Assembly: GCA_023150875.1 (NCBI GenBank)
Contig: JAKLKC010000002.1
Location: 178,737 to 242,736 of the forward strand
Reading direction: 5' to 3'
Length of the DNA: 64,000 bases
Origin: Myxococcota bacterium
Lineage (GTDB): Bacteria > Myxococcota_A > UBA796 > UBA9615 > JAKLKC01
The position numbers were made by a program, and so were the translations under genes. The notes under the pieces were generated by a model, which worked only from the letters and a program-made list of their open reading frames with translations, made no database searches and was not told the origin of the DNA. How positions within the stretch are numbered: position 1 is the first letter of the stretch; each line of letters opens with the position of its first letter. Positions 49,980-58,398 of the stretch are shown piece after piece.

Positions 49980-50093
49980 AATGTGCGCACGCCCCCCGGC
50001 GGGGGCGAGGTAGGGCCTATGTGGGCGAGACCCTCGCCTCCCGCCGCCCCCACTCATCGGCCGCCCGGGGCGGGCCTCGATCCCCGCCGGGGA

Positions 50094-52112
50094 TCAGGGC
50101 TCGGCACCGGCCTCGGTCGCCAGGTCCTCCCCCAGGGACTCCCACTCGGCGTAGGCCGCCTCCACCTCCCGGGCGAGGGAGTCCCGGGCCCGCTGGATCT
50201 CGCTGAACCGCGCGTAATCACAAGCGATCTCGGGCTCGGACATCCTCTCGTCCAGAGCGGCGACCTGGGCCTCCTTCGCCTCGATGGCGGCCATCAGCTC
50301 CCGGACCCGGCGCTCCGCCTTCTCGCGCTGCCTCCTGGCCTTCTTGACCTCCTCGTAGGACCGGGCGGCGCGGGGCGGGGCCGCGGCGCTCCCCTCCCCC
50401 ACCGGCCCGGCGGCGGGCGCGTCCCGGGGGGGAGCCTCGGCGAGGGCCCCGATCAGGCCGACGTCCGGGGCGGGCAGGCCGGGGGTGCGGACGGTGGTGT
50501 CGCCCGCCTCCCGGGCGCGCCGCCACAGGAAGTCCTCGTAGCCCTCCTGGAACATCCGCGCCCCGCCGCCCCGCACGTCCAGGACCTTCGAGGCCACGGC
50601 GGTGGTGAAGGCGCGGTCGTGGCTGACGAAGACGACGGTGCCGGTGAAGGCCCGCAGCGCCGCCTCCAGCATCTCCTTGGTGTCGATGTCCAGGTGGTTG
50701 GTGGGCTCGTCCAGGAGCAGCACGTTGGCGTTCCGGGCGATCACCCGGGCGAGGGCGAGGCGGTTGCGCTCGCCCCCGGACAGGACGCGGCAGGGCTTGA
50801 GGACGTCGTCCCCCTCGAAGAGGAAGGCCCCCAACAGGGTCCGCAGGCGCAGCTCCGTCGCCAGGGGGTCCACCTCGGCGAGGGCCGCGAGGACGGTGGC
50901 GTCCTCTTTCAGCTCGTCCGCCTGGTCCTGGGCGAAGTAGGCGATCCGCACGCCGTGGCCCAGGGTCCGGTGCCCGCCGTCCGCCCCCTCCCGCCCCGCG
51001 AGCAGGCGCATCAGCGTGGACTTCCCCGCCCCGTTGGGCCCCACCATCGCCACCCGGTCCCCCCGGAACAGCTCGAAGGTGACCCCCTCCAGGACCCGCT
51101 TTTCGCCGTAGGTCTTGCCGAGGCCGTCGGCGGTGGCCACCAGCTCCGAGGACCGCGGCGGCTCGGGGAAGCGGAAGCGGGCAGTGCGCTCGGCCTCGGG
51201 GGCGGAGATCCTCTCGATCTTGTCGAGCTGCTTGACCCGGCTCTGCACCTGGGCCGCCTTGCTGGCCTTGTAGCGGAACCGCTCCACGAAGCGCTCGACC
51301 TCGGCGATCTCCCGCTGCTGGCGGGTGGCGGCGGTCCGCAGGCGCTCCCACTCCTCCTCCCGCTGGCGGCGCCACGCCGTGAAGTCCCCGGCCCACGGGA
51401 TGGCCTTGCCCCGCCGGACCTCCACCACCCGGCCGATCACCCGGTCCAAGAAGAAGCGGTCGTGGCTCACCAGCACGACGGCGCCGGGGTAGCGGCCCAG
51501 GAAGCCCTCGAGCCAGGTGCGGGCCTCGATGTCCAGGTGGTTGGTGGGCTCGTCCAGGAGCAGGTAGTCGGGGGCCTGGAGGAGCAGCCGCGCCAGGGCG
51601 ATCCGCATCTGCCAGCCGCCGCTGAAGGTCTCGCAGCGGCGCCCCTGGGCGTCGGGATCGAAGCCGAGGCCCCGCAGGATCCGGGCCGCGTCGGCCTCCA
51701 GGCTGTAGCCCCCGTGCTGGCGGAAGGTCGCCTCCTTGCGCTCGTACTCGGCGAGGGCCGCGGCGTGGGCGGGATCGCCGGCGGGGACCTCGTCCAGCCG
51801 CCGGAGCAGCGCCTCCATCTCGACGCCCAGGCGCCGCAGCCGCTCCACCCCGGCCAGCACCTCGTCCAGGGCCGAGCGGCCGGCGAGGGCGAGCCCGGTC
51901 TGGGGCAGGTAGCCCACCGCCGCCCCCCGCGGCGCCGCCACCTGCCCCCCGTCGGCGGCCTGGAGGCCGGCGGCGACCCGGAGCAGCGTGGACTTCCCGG
52001 CGCCATTGGGACCGACGAGTCCCGCCCGGTCCCGGGGCCCGACGTCGAAGGTGACGCCATCGAGGACGGCGCGGCCGCCGAGGTGGAGGGAGACGTCGTC
52101 GAAGCGGAGCAA
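50094..52112 (-). CDS. ABC-F family ATPase
   Basis: Soluble tandem ATPase of 672 residues in the ABC-F class, whose members act on the ribosome to relieve stalling or regulate translation. Both nucleotide-binding domains are complete: Walker A GLVGPNGAGKST near residue 33 and MVGPNGAGKST near 355; signatures ETFSGGWQMR and RVLSGGERNR; Walker B YLLLDEPTNHLD and VLLLDEPTNHLD. The interdomain linker (WERLRTAATRQQREIAEVERFVERFRYKASKAAQVQSRVKQLDKIE) is the basic P-site-tRNA-interacting motif. The C-terminal extension ends in a coiled coil (EEVKKARRQREKAERRVRELMAAIEAKEAQVAAL) as in the Uup/EttA-like group with C-terminal domain. Last gene of the string fabD-miaB-Phd-ABC-F. Confidence 0.95.
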   Translation of the reverse strand: MLRFDDVSLHLGGRAVLDGVTFDVGPRDRAGLVGPNGAGKSTLLRVAAGLQAADGGQVAAPRGAAVGYLPQTGLALAGRSALDEVLAGVERLRRLGVEMEALLRRLDEVPAGDPAHAAALAEYERKEATFRQHGGYSLEADAARILRGLGFDPDAQGRRCETFSGGWQMRIALARLLLQAPDYLLLDEPTNHLDIEARTWLEGFLGRYPGAVVLVSHDRFFLDRVIGRVVEVRRGKAIPWAGDFTAWRRQREEEWERLRTAATRQQREIAEVERFVERFRYKASKAAQVQSRVKQLDKIERISAPEAERTARFRFPEPPRSSELVATADGLGKTYGEKRVLEGVTFELFRGDRVAMVGPNGAGKSTLMRLLAGREGADGGHRTLGHGVRIAYFAQDQADELKEDATVLAALAEVDPLATELRLRTLLGAFLFEGDDVLKPCRVLSGGERNRLALARVIARNANVLLLDEPTNHLDIDTKEMLEAALRAFTGTVVFVSHDRAFTTAVASKVLDVRGGGARMFQEGYEDFLWRRAREAGDTTVRTPGLPAPDVGLIGALAEAPPRDAPAAGPVGEGSAAAPPRAARSYEEVKKARRQREKAERRVRELMAAIEAKEAQVAALDERMSEPEIACDYARFSEIQRARDSLAREVEAAYAEWESLGEDLATEAGAEP

Positions 52113-52183
52113 GCCGGCCCTTCGGGGGGTGGGAACGGGGGGAGAGACCAGGGCGCGGGTCGCCGGTCAGAGCGCCGGCCTCG

Positions 52184-52483
52184 TCAGGGGCCCCGCTCGT
52201 CGTCCAGGATCTCCTGGATCCTCTCGGGAGACGGGGCCGACCCGCCGGGGGCGATGAGCGTCGGGTCGAACCGTGCCGCGGGCGCGATCGCGAGGCCCCG
52301 CCGCACCAGGTCGCGCAGGTGGAGCTCGACGGGCGAGGTCCCCTCCGACGCGACGCCTCCCGCGGGGCGGAGTTCGGCGACGACGACCCCGCCGTCCGTG
52401 ATGGCGAAGACCTCGCCGTCCCGGACTCGAAGGAGGTACTCGCCGAGGCGGGCCTCGAGATCGTGGACGCCGACGGACTGCAT
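52184..52483 (-). CDS. Phd/YefM-type antitoxin, apparently solitary
   Basis: Protein of 99 residues. The start at the ATG of MQSVGVHDLEARLGEYLLRVRDGEVFAITDGGVVVAELRP gives the Phd/YefM N-terminal DNA-binding domain, with the family's usual (S/G)VxDLxxxLxxxLxxVxxGExxxIT pattern. The C-terminal 50 residues are the toxin-neutralising type of flexible region (SPVELHLRDLVRRGLAIAPAARFDPTLIAPGGSAPSPERIQEILDDERGP). The ORF track start lies 110 residues upstream, inside miaB antisense-unrelated sequence. No VapC/Doc/YoeB toxin ORF is found on either side: miaB is 59 nt upstream and the ABC-F gene 71 nt downstream. Confidence 0.85.
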   Translation of the reverse strand: MQSVGVHDLEARLGEYLLRVRDGEVFAITDGGVVVAELRPAGGVASEGTSPVELHLRDLVRRGLAIAPAARFDPTLIAPGGSAPSPERIQEILDDERGP

Positions 52484-52542
52484 GCCGCCAAGGTAGCCAC
52501 AGGACGTGACTGCTTCAACGGGCAGGTCGCGGATCCTGCCCT

Positions 52543-54003
52543 TCACGACCCCATCCGCCGCGCCGTCCGGCGGGGGCGAAGCTCCACCAACACGGGTGCG
52601 GCCGCGGGGTCCTCCCGGGGGGCCTCGCCCGCCGGCTCCTCCTCGGTGGGACGGAAGGCGCCGGTGTCGCGCTCGTCGCCCCGGAGCACCACCTCGCCCT
52701 TGAGGGAGTGGGGGAACGCCTCGGTGACCCGCACCGGCAGGACCTGCCCGCGGACCCGGGGCGGGGCAGGGAAGTTCACGATCTTGAAGTCGGGGAGGCG
52801 CCCCGACATCCACGCCGGGTCGTTGCGGCTCCGCCCCTCCACCAGCACCTCGTGGACCCGCCCCGCCGTCGCCTCCATCGCCCGAGCGGTGATGGGCGCC
52901 TGGACCGCGTTCAGCTCCGCCAGGCGGGCGGACTTCACCGCCTCGGGCACCGTGTCGGCCAGGCGCGCCGCGGCGGTGTGGGGCCTGGGGCTGTACTTGA
53001 AGGAGTATATGAAGGCGTAGCCCACCTCCTCCACCAGGGACAGGGTGGACCGGAAGTCCTCATCGGTCTCCCCGGGGTAGCCCACGATGACGTCGGTGGA
53101 GAGGGCCAAGCCGGGCCGCGCCCCCCGCAGGGAGTCCACCAGGGCCTCGTACTCCGCCCGGGTGTGCTTGCGCCGCATCGCCCGGAGCACCCGGTCGCTG
53201 CCGCTCTGCACCGGCAGGTGCAGGTAGGGCATCAGCTCCGGGACCTCGGCGAAGCAGCGGACGAGGTGGGGGGAGAGGTCCCAGGGGTTCGAGGTGGTGA
53301 AGCGGATCCGGGCGATCCCCGGCACCCGGGCGACGTCCCGGACCAGGCCCGAGAAGGCCCTCCCCAGGGCGTCGCCCCCGTAGGAGTTCACGTTCTGCCC
53401 GATCAGGGTGACCTCCCGCACTCCGGCGGAGGCGAGGCGGGCGACCTCGTCCAGTACGTCCTCCCGGGCGCGGCTCACCTCCCGCCCCCGGGTGTGGGGG
53501 ACGATGCAGAAGGAGCAGACGTTGTCGCAGCCCTTCATGATGGTGACGAAGGCGGTGACCTGGCCGGGCTCACCCAGGGCCAGCTCGTTCACGAAGGGCT
53601 GCTCCTGGCGGTCCAGGAAGCGGGTGTCCAGGACCCGCTCCGACCTCGCCCTCTCCACCAGCTCGGCCACCTTCGCCACGGCGTCGGGGCCGAAGACCAG
53701 GTCGACGAAGGGGTACGCCTCCAGCAGCCGCCCCTTCTCCTGTTGGGCGAAGCAGCCGGCGACCCCCAGCACGAGGTCCGGCCGCTCCTTCTTGAGCAGG
53801 CGGTATCGCCCCAGAAGGGATCGGACCTTGTGGGCCGGCTTCTCGCGCACCGAGCAGGTGTTCACCAGCACCACGTCCGCGGCCTCAGCGGCGGGGGCGG
53901 CGTGGAAGCCGGCGGCGCCGAGGAGCTTCAGCATCTGGGCGGAGTCGTGGTCGTTCATCTGGCACCCGAAGGTCTCGATGAACACCCCCCTCGGGGTCGT
54001 CAT
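52543..54003 (-). CDS. miaB: tRNA-2-methylthio-N6-dimethylallyladenosine synthase MiaB
   Basis: Radical-SAM methylthiotransferase of 486 residues that converts i6A37 to ms2i6A in tRNA. The UPF0004 domain has the three auxiliary-cluster cysteines in FGCQMN, NTCSVRE and VAGCFAQQ. The radical SAM domain has CNVCSFCIVPHTRGREVSR, GQNVNSYGGD and LPVQSGSDRVLRAMRRKHT. The C-terminal TRAM domain is VHEVLVEGRSRNDPAWMSGRLPDFKIVNF...VTEAFPHSLKGEVV. A 50-residue Pro/Glu/Arg-rich tail follows TRAM and is longer than usual. The ATG at 54003 is 22 nt after the fabD stop. MiaB is distinguished from RimO and MtaB by FGCQMN plus GQNVNSYG. Confidence 0.95.
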   Translation of the reverse strand: MTTPRGVFIETFGCQMNDHDSAQMLKLLGAAGFHAAPAAEAADVVLVNTCSVREKPAHKVRSLLGRYRLLKKERPDLVLGVAGCFAQQEKGRLLEAYPFVDLVFGPDAVAKVAELVERARSERVLDTRFLDRQEQPFVNELALGEPGQVTAFVTIMKGCDNVCSFCIVPHTRGREVSRAREDVLDEVARLASAGVREVTLIGQNVNSYGGDALGRAFSGLVRDVARVPGIARIRFTTSNPWDLSPHLVRCFAEVPELMPYLHLPVQSGSDRVLRAMRRKHTRAEYEALVDSLRGARPGLALSTDVIVGYPGETDEDFRSTLSLVEEVGYAFIYSFKYSPRPHTAAARLADTVPEAVKSARLAELNAVQAPITARAMEATAGRVHEVLVEGRSRNDPAWMSGRLPDFKIVNFPAPPRVRGQVLPVRVTEAFPHSLKGEVVLRGDERDTGAFRPTEEEPAGEAPREDPAAAPVLVELRPRRTARRMGS

Positions 54004-54025
54004 GGGGAGTCCCGGTGAGGGAAGG

Positions 54026-54952
54026 TCAAGCCTTCAACCAGGCCGCGAGGTCCGCGCCCTCGAAGGCCTGGGCGGCGATCTTGCGGTCGATCCTCTTGGC
54101 CAGCCCGACGAGGGTGCGGCCGGCGCCGACCTCGGCGAAGCGCGCCACCCCCGCCGCCAGCATCGCCCTCATGCCCTGCTCCCAGAGCACGGGCCGGCTC
54201 ACCTGGGTGATGAGCCGCTCGGGGATCCCGTCGGCGTCGGAGCAGAGGCGGGCCTCCACGTTGGGCACGTAGGGCATGCGGGGGGGAGTGATCCGCACCT
54301 CCCGCAGCGCCGCCCTCAGCCTCTCGCCCGCGGGGGTGAGGAGGGAGCAGTGGAAGGGCGCGCTGACGTTGAGGCGCTTGGCCATCATCGCCCCCCTCGC
54401 CAGCGCGATCTCGCAAGCCCGGTCCACCGCCTCGACGTGGCCGGCGACCACGAGCTGGCCCGGGCAGTTGTAGCCCGCCGGCTCCACCACCTGCCCCTGG
54501 GCCGCCTCGGCGCAGATCGCGTCCAACGCCGCGGGGTCCGCGATCCCCATGAACGCCGCCATGGTGCCCACCCCCAGGGGGACCGCCCGCTGCATCGCCT
54601 GGCCCCGCAGGCGGGTCAGGCGGACCGCGTCGGAGAAGGACAGGGCGCCCGCGACCACCAGGGCGGAGTACTCCCCCAGGCTGTGCCCGGCGACGACGTC
54701 GGGCTCCGGCACCCCCTCCTCCGCCAGCAGGCGGGCGTAGGCGACGGACACCGTCAGCAGCGCGGGCTGGGTGTTCTCGGTCTCGGTCAGGACCTCCAGG
54801 GGCCCCTCCAGGATCACCCGGCTGAGGGGGGTGCCGAGGGCGTCGTCGGCCTCCTCGAAGGTGTGCCGGACGACGGGGGAGCGCTCCAGGGCCTCCTTGC
54901 CCATGCCGACGGACTGGGAGCCCTGTCCGGGGAAGATGAAGGCGGTCTTCAT
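54026..54952 (-). CDS. fabD: Malonyl-CoA:ACP transacylase FabD
   Basis: Transacylase of 308 residues that loads malonate onto ACP for fatty-acid synthesis. The N-terminus KTAFIFPGQGSQSVGMG is typical. The active-site Ser is in VVAGHSLGEYSALVVAGALSF (about residue 90) and the catalytic His in LNVSAPFHCSLLTPAGERL (about 198). The C-terminus contains WEQGMRAMLAAGVARFAEVGAGRTLVGLAKRI. It is the promoter-proximal gene of the minus-strand string with miaB, Phd and ABC-F. Other fab genes normally linked to fabD (fabH, fabG, acpP) are not adjacent here. Confidence 0.96.
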   Translation of the reverse strand: MKTAFIFPGQGSQSVGMGKEALERSPVVRHTFEEADDALGTPLSRVILEGPLEVLTETENTQPALLTVSVAYARLLAEEGVPEPDVVAGHSLGEYSALVVAGALSFSDAVRLTRLRGQAMQRAVPLGVGTMAAFMGIADPAALDAICAEAAQGQVVEPAGYNCPGQLVVAGHVEAVDRACEIALARGAMMAKRLNVSAPFHCSLLTPAGERLRAALREVRITPPRMPYVPNVEARLCSDADGIPERLITQVSRPVLWEQGMRAMLAAGVARFAEVGAGRTLVGLAKRIDRKIAAQAFEGADLAAWLKA

Positions 54953-55114
54953 GGGGATGGTCTTCCGGCCCGGCTCCCGGGACCGGGTTCCCGGCGCCGG
55001 CTCGGGTGTTGGAGAAGAGGGGTGGAGCGGAGAGAGGGCGGGCGGGGTGAAGGGGGAGTCCCTACTTCATTGCCTTTCCGTTTGCCGCCCGAAGCTCCGG
55101 GCTCCCCGCTCTTG

Positions 55115-55164
55115 CCTCTGTGTTCTCTGTGGGCCCCGAACGGGCCGCTCTGTGCCTCTCTGAG
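55115..55164. repeat. CTCTGTG-type dispersed repeat, copy 1
   Basis: CCTCTGTGTTCTCTGTG, then a small GGCCC-CGAAC-GGGCC hairpin, then CTCTGTGCCTCTCTGAG. The first 17 nt are the exact reverse complement of 56406-56422. It lies in the 290-nt gap between fabD and the 55243 lipoprotein gene, which otherwise holds no recognisable signal. Confidence 0.6.
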
Positions 55165-55242
55165 CGAGCCCAGGACGACGAGCCATTGACGACGGCTGGC
55201 GGTCGTCACGAACCGCCCTGGGTGGCATCCGGACAGGCATGC

Positions 55243-56172
55243 CTACTTCTTGCCCTTGGACGCCTCGGTCTTCACCTCTTCGAGCTGCTTGGCGACGTCG
55301 ATCACGTTGTCGGCGATGGCGAGGCGCTCCTTCTTGCCCGCGCACTCGCGGTAGCGCCGGATCTCCACGGTGCCGAGGCCGGCGTACTCGAACTTGTGGT
55401 GGTAGACCCAGCGGAGGTGGCCGTCCTTCTCCTCGGGGGTGACGGCGACGCCCTTCTCGACGGGGCGGTCGTCCCGGTAGAAGTCGAGGGAGTAGGTGCA
55501 GCCCTCCTGGCGGTCCGTCAGCGGGGACCAGACGGCGAAGTCCTCCTCCATCCGGTCGATCATGTACTGCTGGTACTCCGCGCCCTCGGCCTCGGCGGCC
55601 TTCCAGCTCTCGGCGGCGTCGAACATGCGGACCCGCTCGGTGGCGGTCTCGAAGCTGTACTCCCGGTCGTCGGGGATCTTCACGAAGACCTTGCTGCCCA
55701 GGTCGCTCTGCTTCCACCGCTCCTTGCCGTCGACGAAGGTGTCCCACCCGTCCCGCACCACGAGGCGGCACGAGGAGTCCACCTCGACCTTCACGTTGAC
55801 CCGCAGGCGGTTGTTCACGCTGGTGTTGGTCTTCTTGTAGTTCTCCAGGGCCTCTCCCTCGTACTGGGGGGCCTCGACGTACTGCCACTTGCCCTCCGCG
55901 TCCTTCTCGCCGGTGAGCTGGACGCGGGTGAAGGTGGGCGAGCCCATGAGGAGGGTGAGCTTGCGGGTGCCGCCCTCCTCGAAGAAGCGGCCCCGGAAGA
56001 GCCACTGGGGCTTGAGCTGGCTCCCGAGGCCCTGGCCCCAGACGTACCCGCCCTCGAGCTTCTCGAGGTCGATGTCGCACTTGTTCTCGGCCTGGACCGG
56101 CTCCTTCGCGCCCCCGCAGCCCGCCAGCGCCACCACCGCCGCCACCATCCCGAACGTCCCGCGCAGCGTCAC
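55243..56172 (-). CDS. Lipoprotein of unknown function
   Basis: Lipoprotein of 309 residues. The start is the GTG preceded by CGGGAGGTGGGTC, giving VTLRGTFGMVAAVVALAGCGG with lipobox LAGC; the ATG used by the ORF track is 35 codons further up. The mature part is unusually rich in Lys, Glu and aromatic residues for this genome (KPQWLFRGRFFEEGGTRKLTLLMG, KKTNTSVNNRLRVNVKVEVDSSCRLVVRDGWDTF). It carries an alternating strand pattern consistent with a lipocalin- or barrel-like fold, then a helical C-terminus ending EVKTEASKGKK. No family is recognised. It has a clear promoter. Confidence 0.82.
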   Translation of the reverse strand: MTLRGTFGMVAAVVALAGCGGAKEPVQAENKCDIDLEKLEGGYVWGQGLGSQLKPQWLFRGRFFEEGGTRKLTLLMGSPTFTRVQLTGEKDAEGKWQYVEAPQYEGEALENYKKTNTSVNNRLRVNVKVEVDSSCRLVVRDGWDTFVDGKERWKQSDLGSKVFVKIPDDREYSFETATERVRMFDAAESWKAAEAEGAEYQQYMIDRMEEDFAVWSPLTDRQEGCTYSLDFYRDDRPVEKGVAVTPEEKDGHLRWVYHHKFEYAGLGTVEIRRYRECAGKKERLAIADNVIDVAKQLEEVKTEASKGKK

Positions 56173-56298
56173 GACCCACCTCCCGTGCCGAGGGCCCCGA
56201 GGGGAGAGTCCCTGGGGCCCCGGCGCCTCCGCACCCATCACCACTCGGCGGGGCCCGTCCCTCCCGACGCCCCCCACCCGGCTGCGCAGGCCGCGCCG

Positions 56299-56327
56299 AT
56301 GATAGCGCTACGGCCGGAGCGGGACAA
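56299..56327 (-). promoter_or_regulatory. Promoter of the 56172 lipoprotein gene
   Basis: Minus-strand TTGTCC - 17 nt - TATCAT, with a leader of about 120 nt. It is the only signal found in the part of the 495-nt gap (56173-56667) not occupied by the repeat at 56395-56568 and the -10 box at 56655. Confidence 0.65.
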
Positions 56328-56394
56328 GGGCCCGCGCCACTCGCGGTTTCGGAAGAACGAGTCGGCTCGGGGCTTCGGAAGGATGCGGGGATTG

Positions 56395-56568
56395 AACCAC
56401 AGAGACACAGAGAACACAGAGGAGGGCTCGGGGGGGGTGGGGGGTGGACTTCCGGGGCGAGGCCCTCCTCCCCAGCGCCCGTTCCTTGGTGGTCGGGCAA
56501 GCGCGGCCGCAAGCCTCCCCGCGGGTCACTCCCCTTCCGTCCTCTCCGTATCCTCTGTGTCTGTGGTT
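56395..56568. repeat. CACAGAGA inverted-repeat element
   Basis: A 174-nt element bounded by AACCACAGAGACACAGAGAACACAGAGGA and, in inverted orientation, TCCTCTGTGTCTGTGGTT. The arms are low in GC compared with everything around. The 17-mer CACAGAGAACACAGAGG recurs inverted at 55115-55131. It has no ORF and looks like a REP- or MITE-like dispersed element; similar CACAGAGA elements are scattered in many environmental bacterial genomes. Confidence 0.6.
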
Positions 56569-56654
56569 CGTTCCTTCGTTCCCTCCCAGTCCCCTTTGCC
56601 CTTCCTGCCCGAACTCGCAACGCTCCCTGCCCCCCCCAACCTCCCCACCCGGTC

Positions 56655-56660
56655 TAGAAT
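56655..56660 (+). promoter_or_regulatory. -10 box of the M28 peptidase gene, leaderless arrangement
   Basis: TAGAAT ends 7 nt before the ATG at 56668, exactly as TAGACT does at lysC. No good -35 is seen. No Shine-Dalgarno sequence fits between box and ATG. Confidence 0.5.
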
Positions 56661-56667
56661 CCCGCCC

Positions 56668-57930
56668 ATGCCCTGCTCCCCCGGCGCCCTCGCCCTCGCC
56701 ACCCTCCTCGCCGTCCGGGCCCCACCCGCCCTCGCGGCCCCGGACGCGGCGGCCCTGGCGGCGGCGGTGGACGAGGAGGAGCTGAGGATGACCGTGGAGG
56801 AGCTGACGGGGGTCCTCCCCGTGGACGGGGCCGTCGGGGAGGTGAGGCTGCTGAGCCGGGACGTCCACGATCCCCGCGTCGCCGACGCCGCGGAGTACGT
56901 CCGGGGGCGGTTCCGGGACCTGGGCCTCGACGTGTCCTCCCACGGGTTCTCCTGCCAGGGGATCGACGGCCTGGAGAACGTGGTGGCGGAGGTCCCCGGC
57001 GCGGGCGAGGGGCCGCCGATCCTCCTGTCGGCCCACTACGACAGCATCGGCAGCCTCACCGAGGGGGGATGGGACCCGCTGGTGGACCCCGCGCCGGGGG
57101 CCGACGACGACGCCTCGGGAGTGGCGCTGCTGGTGGAGGTCGCCCGGGTGCTCGGGGACGCGCCCCTCGCCGCGCCGGTGCGCCTCGTCGCCTTCTCGTG
57201 CGAAGAGTACGGCCTCGCCGGAAGCACCGCATACGCCGCGGACCTCGCCGGGCGAGGCGAGGATCTGGCGGGGATGGTCTCCTTCGACCCCGTCGGGTAC
57301 AACGCCTGGGACGCCTCGGGGGAGGCCCCCTGGCTGTGGGCGAGCCACGACGACCGCTCCGCGGAGCTGGCGGCCCGGTGGGCGGAGCTGGCGGCGGCGG
57401 GGATCCCGGGGTACGCGCCCGTGGCGGTCCACGAGGACCTCATCGGCGGCGACGCGCGCTCCGACCACCACCCGTTCCAGGAGCGGGGCTACGCCGCCAT
57501 CCATGGGGGCGGCTTCCCCCAGCCCCCCGCCTACCACACCACCTCCGACACCGTCGACGTCGTCGACTTCGCCTACCTGGCCGCCTTCACCCGCTCCGCC
57601 GTGCTCCTGGCCGCCGACCTCGCCGGCCTGGTGGAGCCGGCAGCGGACGAGGCCCCGGACGAGGCCCCCGGCGCCGGGTGCGCGTGCCGGAGCGGGCCAG
57701 GAGCAGGCGCGCCCCCGGGGCTCTTCTCGTGGCTGGCCGGCCTCGCGGCCGTGGCCGCCGCCTCGGGGCGGAGGCGGTGGGCCGCACCGCGGGTCAGACC
57801 CGGACCTCCCGCCGGCCTCCCGTCCTCTCGACCCCCGGAGCCAGCGAGAACACGACCACCAGGATCCCCACGATCACGTCGTTCCAGGTGGCCCGGGCGA
57901 ACGCGTAGCCGATCACCCAGGGGGCGATGA
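56668..57930 (+). CDS. Secreted M28-family aminopeptidase with sorting-signal-like tail
   Basis: Exported peptidase of 420 residues. Signal peptide MPCSPGALALATLLAVRAPPALA. The catalytic domain has the M28 zinc ligands and bases in order: LLSAHYDSIG (His/Asp), GADDDASGVALLVEVARVL (bridging Asp), FSCEEYGLAGSTAYA (Glu-Glu), VSFDPVGYNAWD (Asp), and HTTSDTVDVVDF (His). After it comes GCACRSGPGAGAPPGLFSWLAGLAAVAAASGRRRW, a Cys-helix-Arg tail like MYXO-CTERM. Unusually, the frame then continues about 47 more residues (AAPRVRPGPPAG...) antisense to the SPW gene, overlapping it by 137 nt. The natural stop may have been lost, or there is a sequencing frameshift near 57785. Confidence 0.88.
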   Translation: MPCSPGALALATLLAVRAPPALAAPDAAALAAAVDEEELRMTVEELTGVLPVDGAVGEVRLLSRDVHDPRVADAAEYVRGRFRDLGLDVSSHGFSCQGIDGLENVVAEVPGAGEGPPILLSAHYDSIGSLTEGGWDPLVDPAPGADDDASGVALLVEVARVLGDAPLAAPVRLVAFSCEEYGLAGSTAYAADLAGRGEDLAGMVSFDPVGYNAWDASGEAPWLWASHDDRSAELAARWAELAAAGIPGYAPVAVHEDLIGGDARSDHHPFQERGYAAIHGGGFPQPPAYHTTSDTVDVVDFAYLAAFTRSAVLLAADLAGLVEPAADEAPDEAPGAGCACRSGPGAGAPPGLFSWLAGLAAVAAASGRRRWAAPRVRPGPPAGLPSSRPPEPARTRPPGSPRSRRSRWPGRTRSRSPRGR

Positions 57931-58150
57931 TCAGCCAGGCGCCCAGGGCGGTGTTGAGCCAGCGGACCTCGGGGGCGTAGGACGCCGCGAAGGCGATGGC
58001 GATCACGGCGATCCCCACCAGGACGTCGTTCCAGGTCGCGGCGACCCCGGGGTAGCCCAGGATGAAGGGCGCCAGGATCAGCCAGGCGCCGAGGAGGATG
58101 CTCGGCCAGCGGATGGGGCTGGCGGACGTCTCGATGTCGTCGCGAGTCAT
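57794..58150 (-). CDS. SPW-repeat membrane protein
   Basis: Small membrane protein of 118 residues made of two copies of the SPW unit: ASPIRWPSILLGAWLILAPFILGYPGVAATWNDVLVGIAVIAIAF and PEVRWLNTALGAWLIIAPWVIGYAFARATWNDVIVGILVVVFS. Each has two membrane helices, so four in all. The GGGAGG 7 nt upstream supports the ATG at 58150; the ORF track adds 46 spurious residues. The family is widespread but has no established function. The gene's 3' part is overlapped by the extended M28 reading frame on the other strand. Confidence 0.9.
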   Translation of the reverse strand: MTRDDIETSASPIRWPSILLGAWLILAPFILGYPGVAATWNDVLVGIAVIAIAFAASYAPEVRWLNTALGAWLIIAPWVIGYAFARATWNDVIVGILVVVFSLAPGVERTGGRREVRV

Positions 58151-58398
58151 TGGGACCTCCCGGGCGCGCGGCGGTGTCCCCCGCGGGTCGCCTCGCGCCC
58201 CGGGGGCGTGGGGCTGCAACGGGCACGCCACCGCTCCCCGGAGCCCCGGGCGCGGAGCGGCGGGGAATTCGTGGTGGCGATGGGGCACTCGGACCGGCTA
58301 TAGACGGAGGAGGGAGCGGTCTCGCCTGCCCGCTCCCTCCCCATGGGCCACCCCCAGGGCCCTCCCCCGACCCCGATCCCCCTACCGCGAGAGAACCG

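Noticed and set aside
52113-52542. Toxin partner of the Phd-like antitoxin
   Set aside because: The flanking gaps are only 71 and 59 nt, and the overlapping ORFs are shadows of miaB or the ABC-F gene without PIN, Fic or RelE features.
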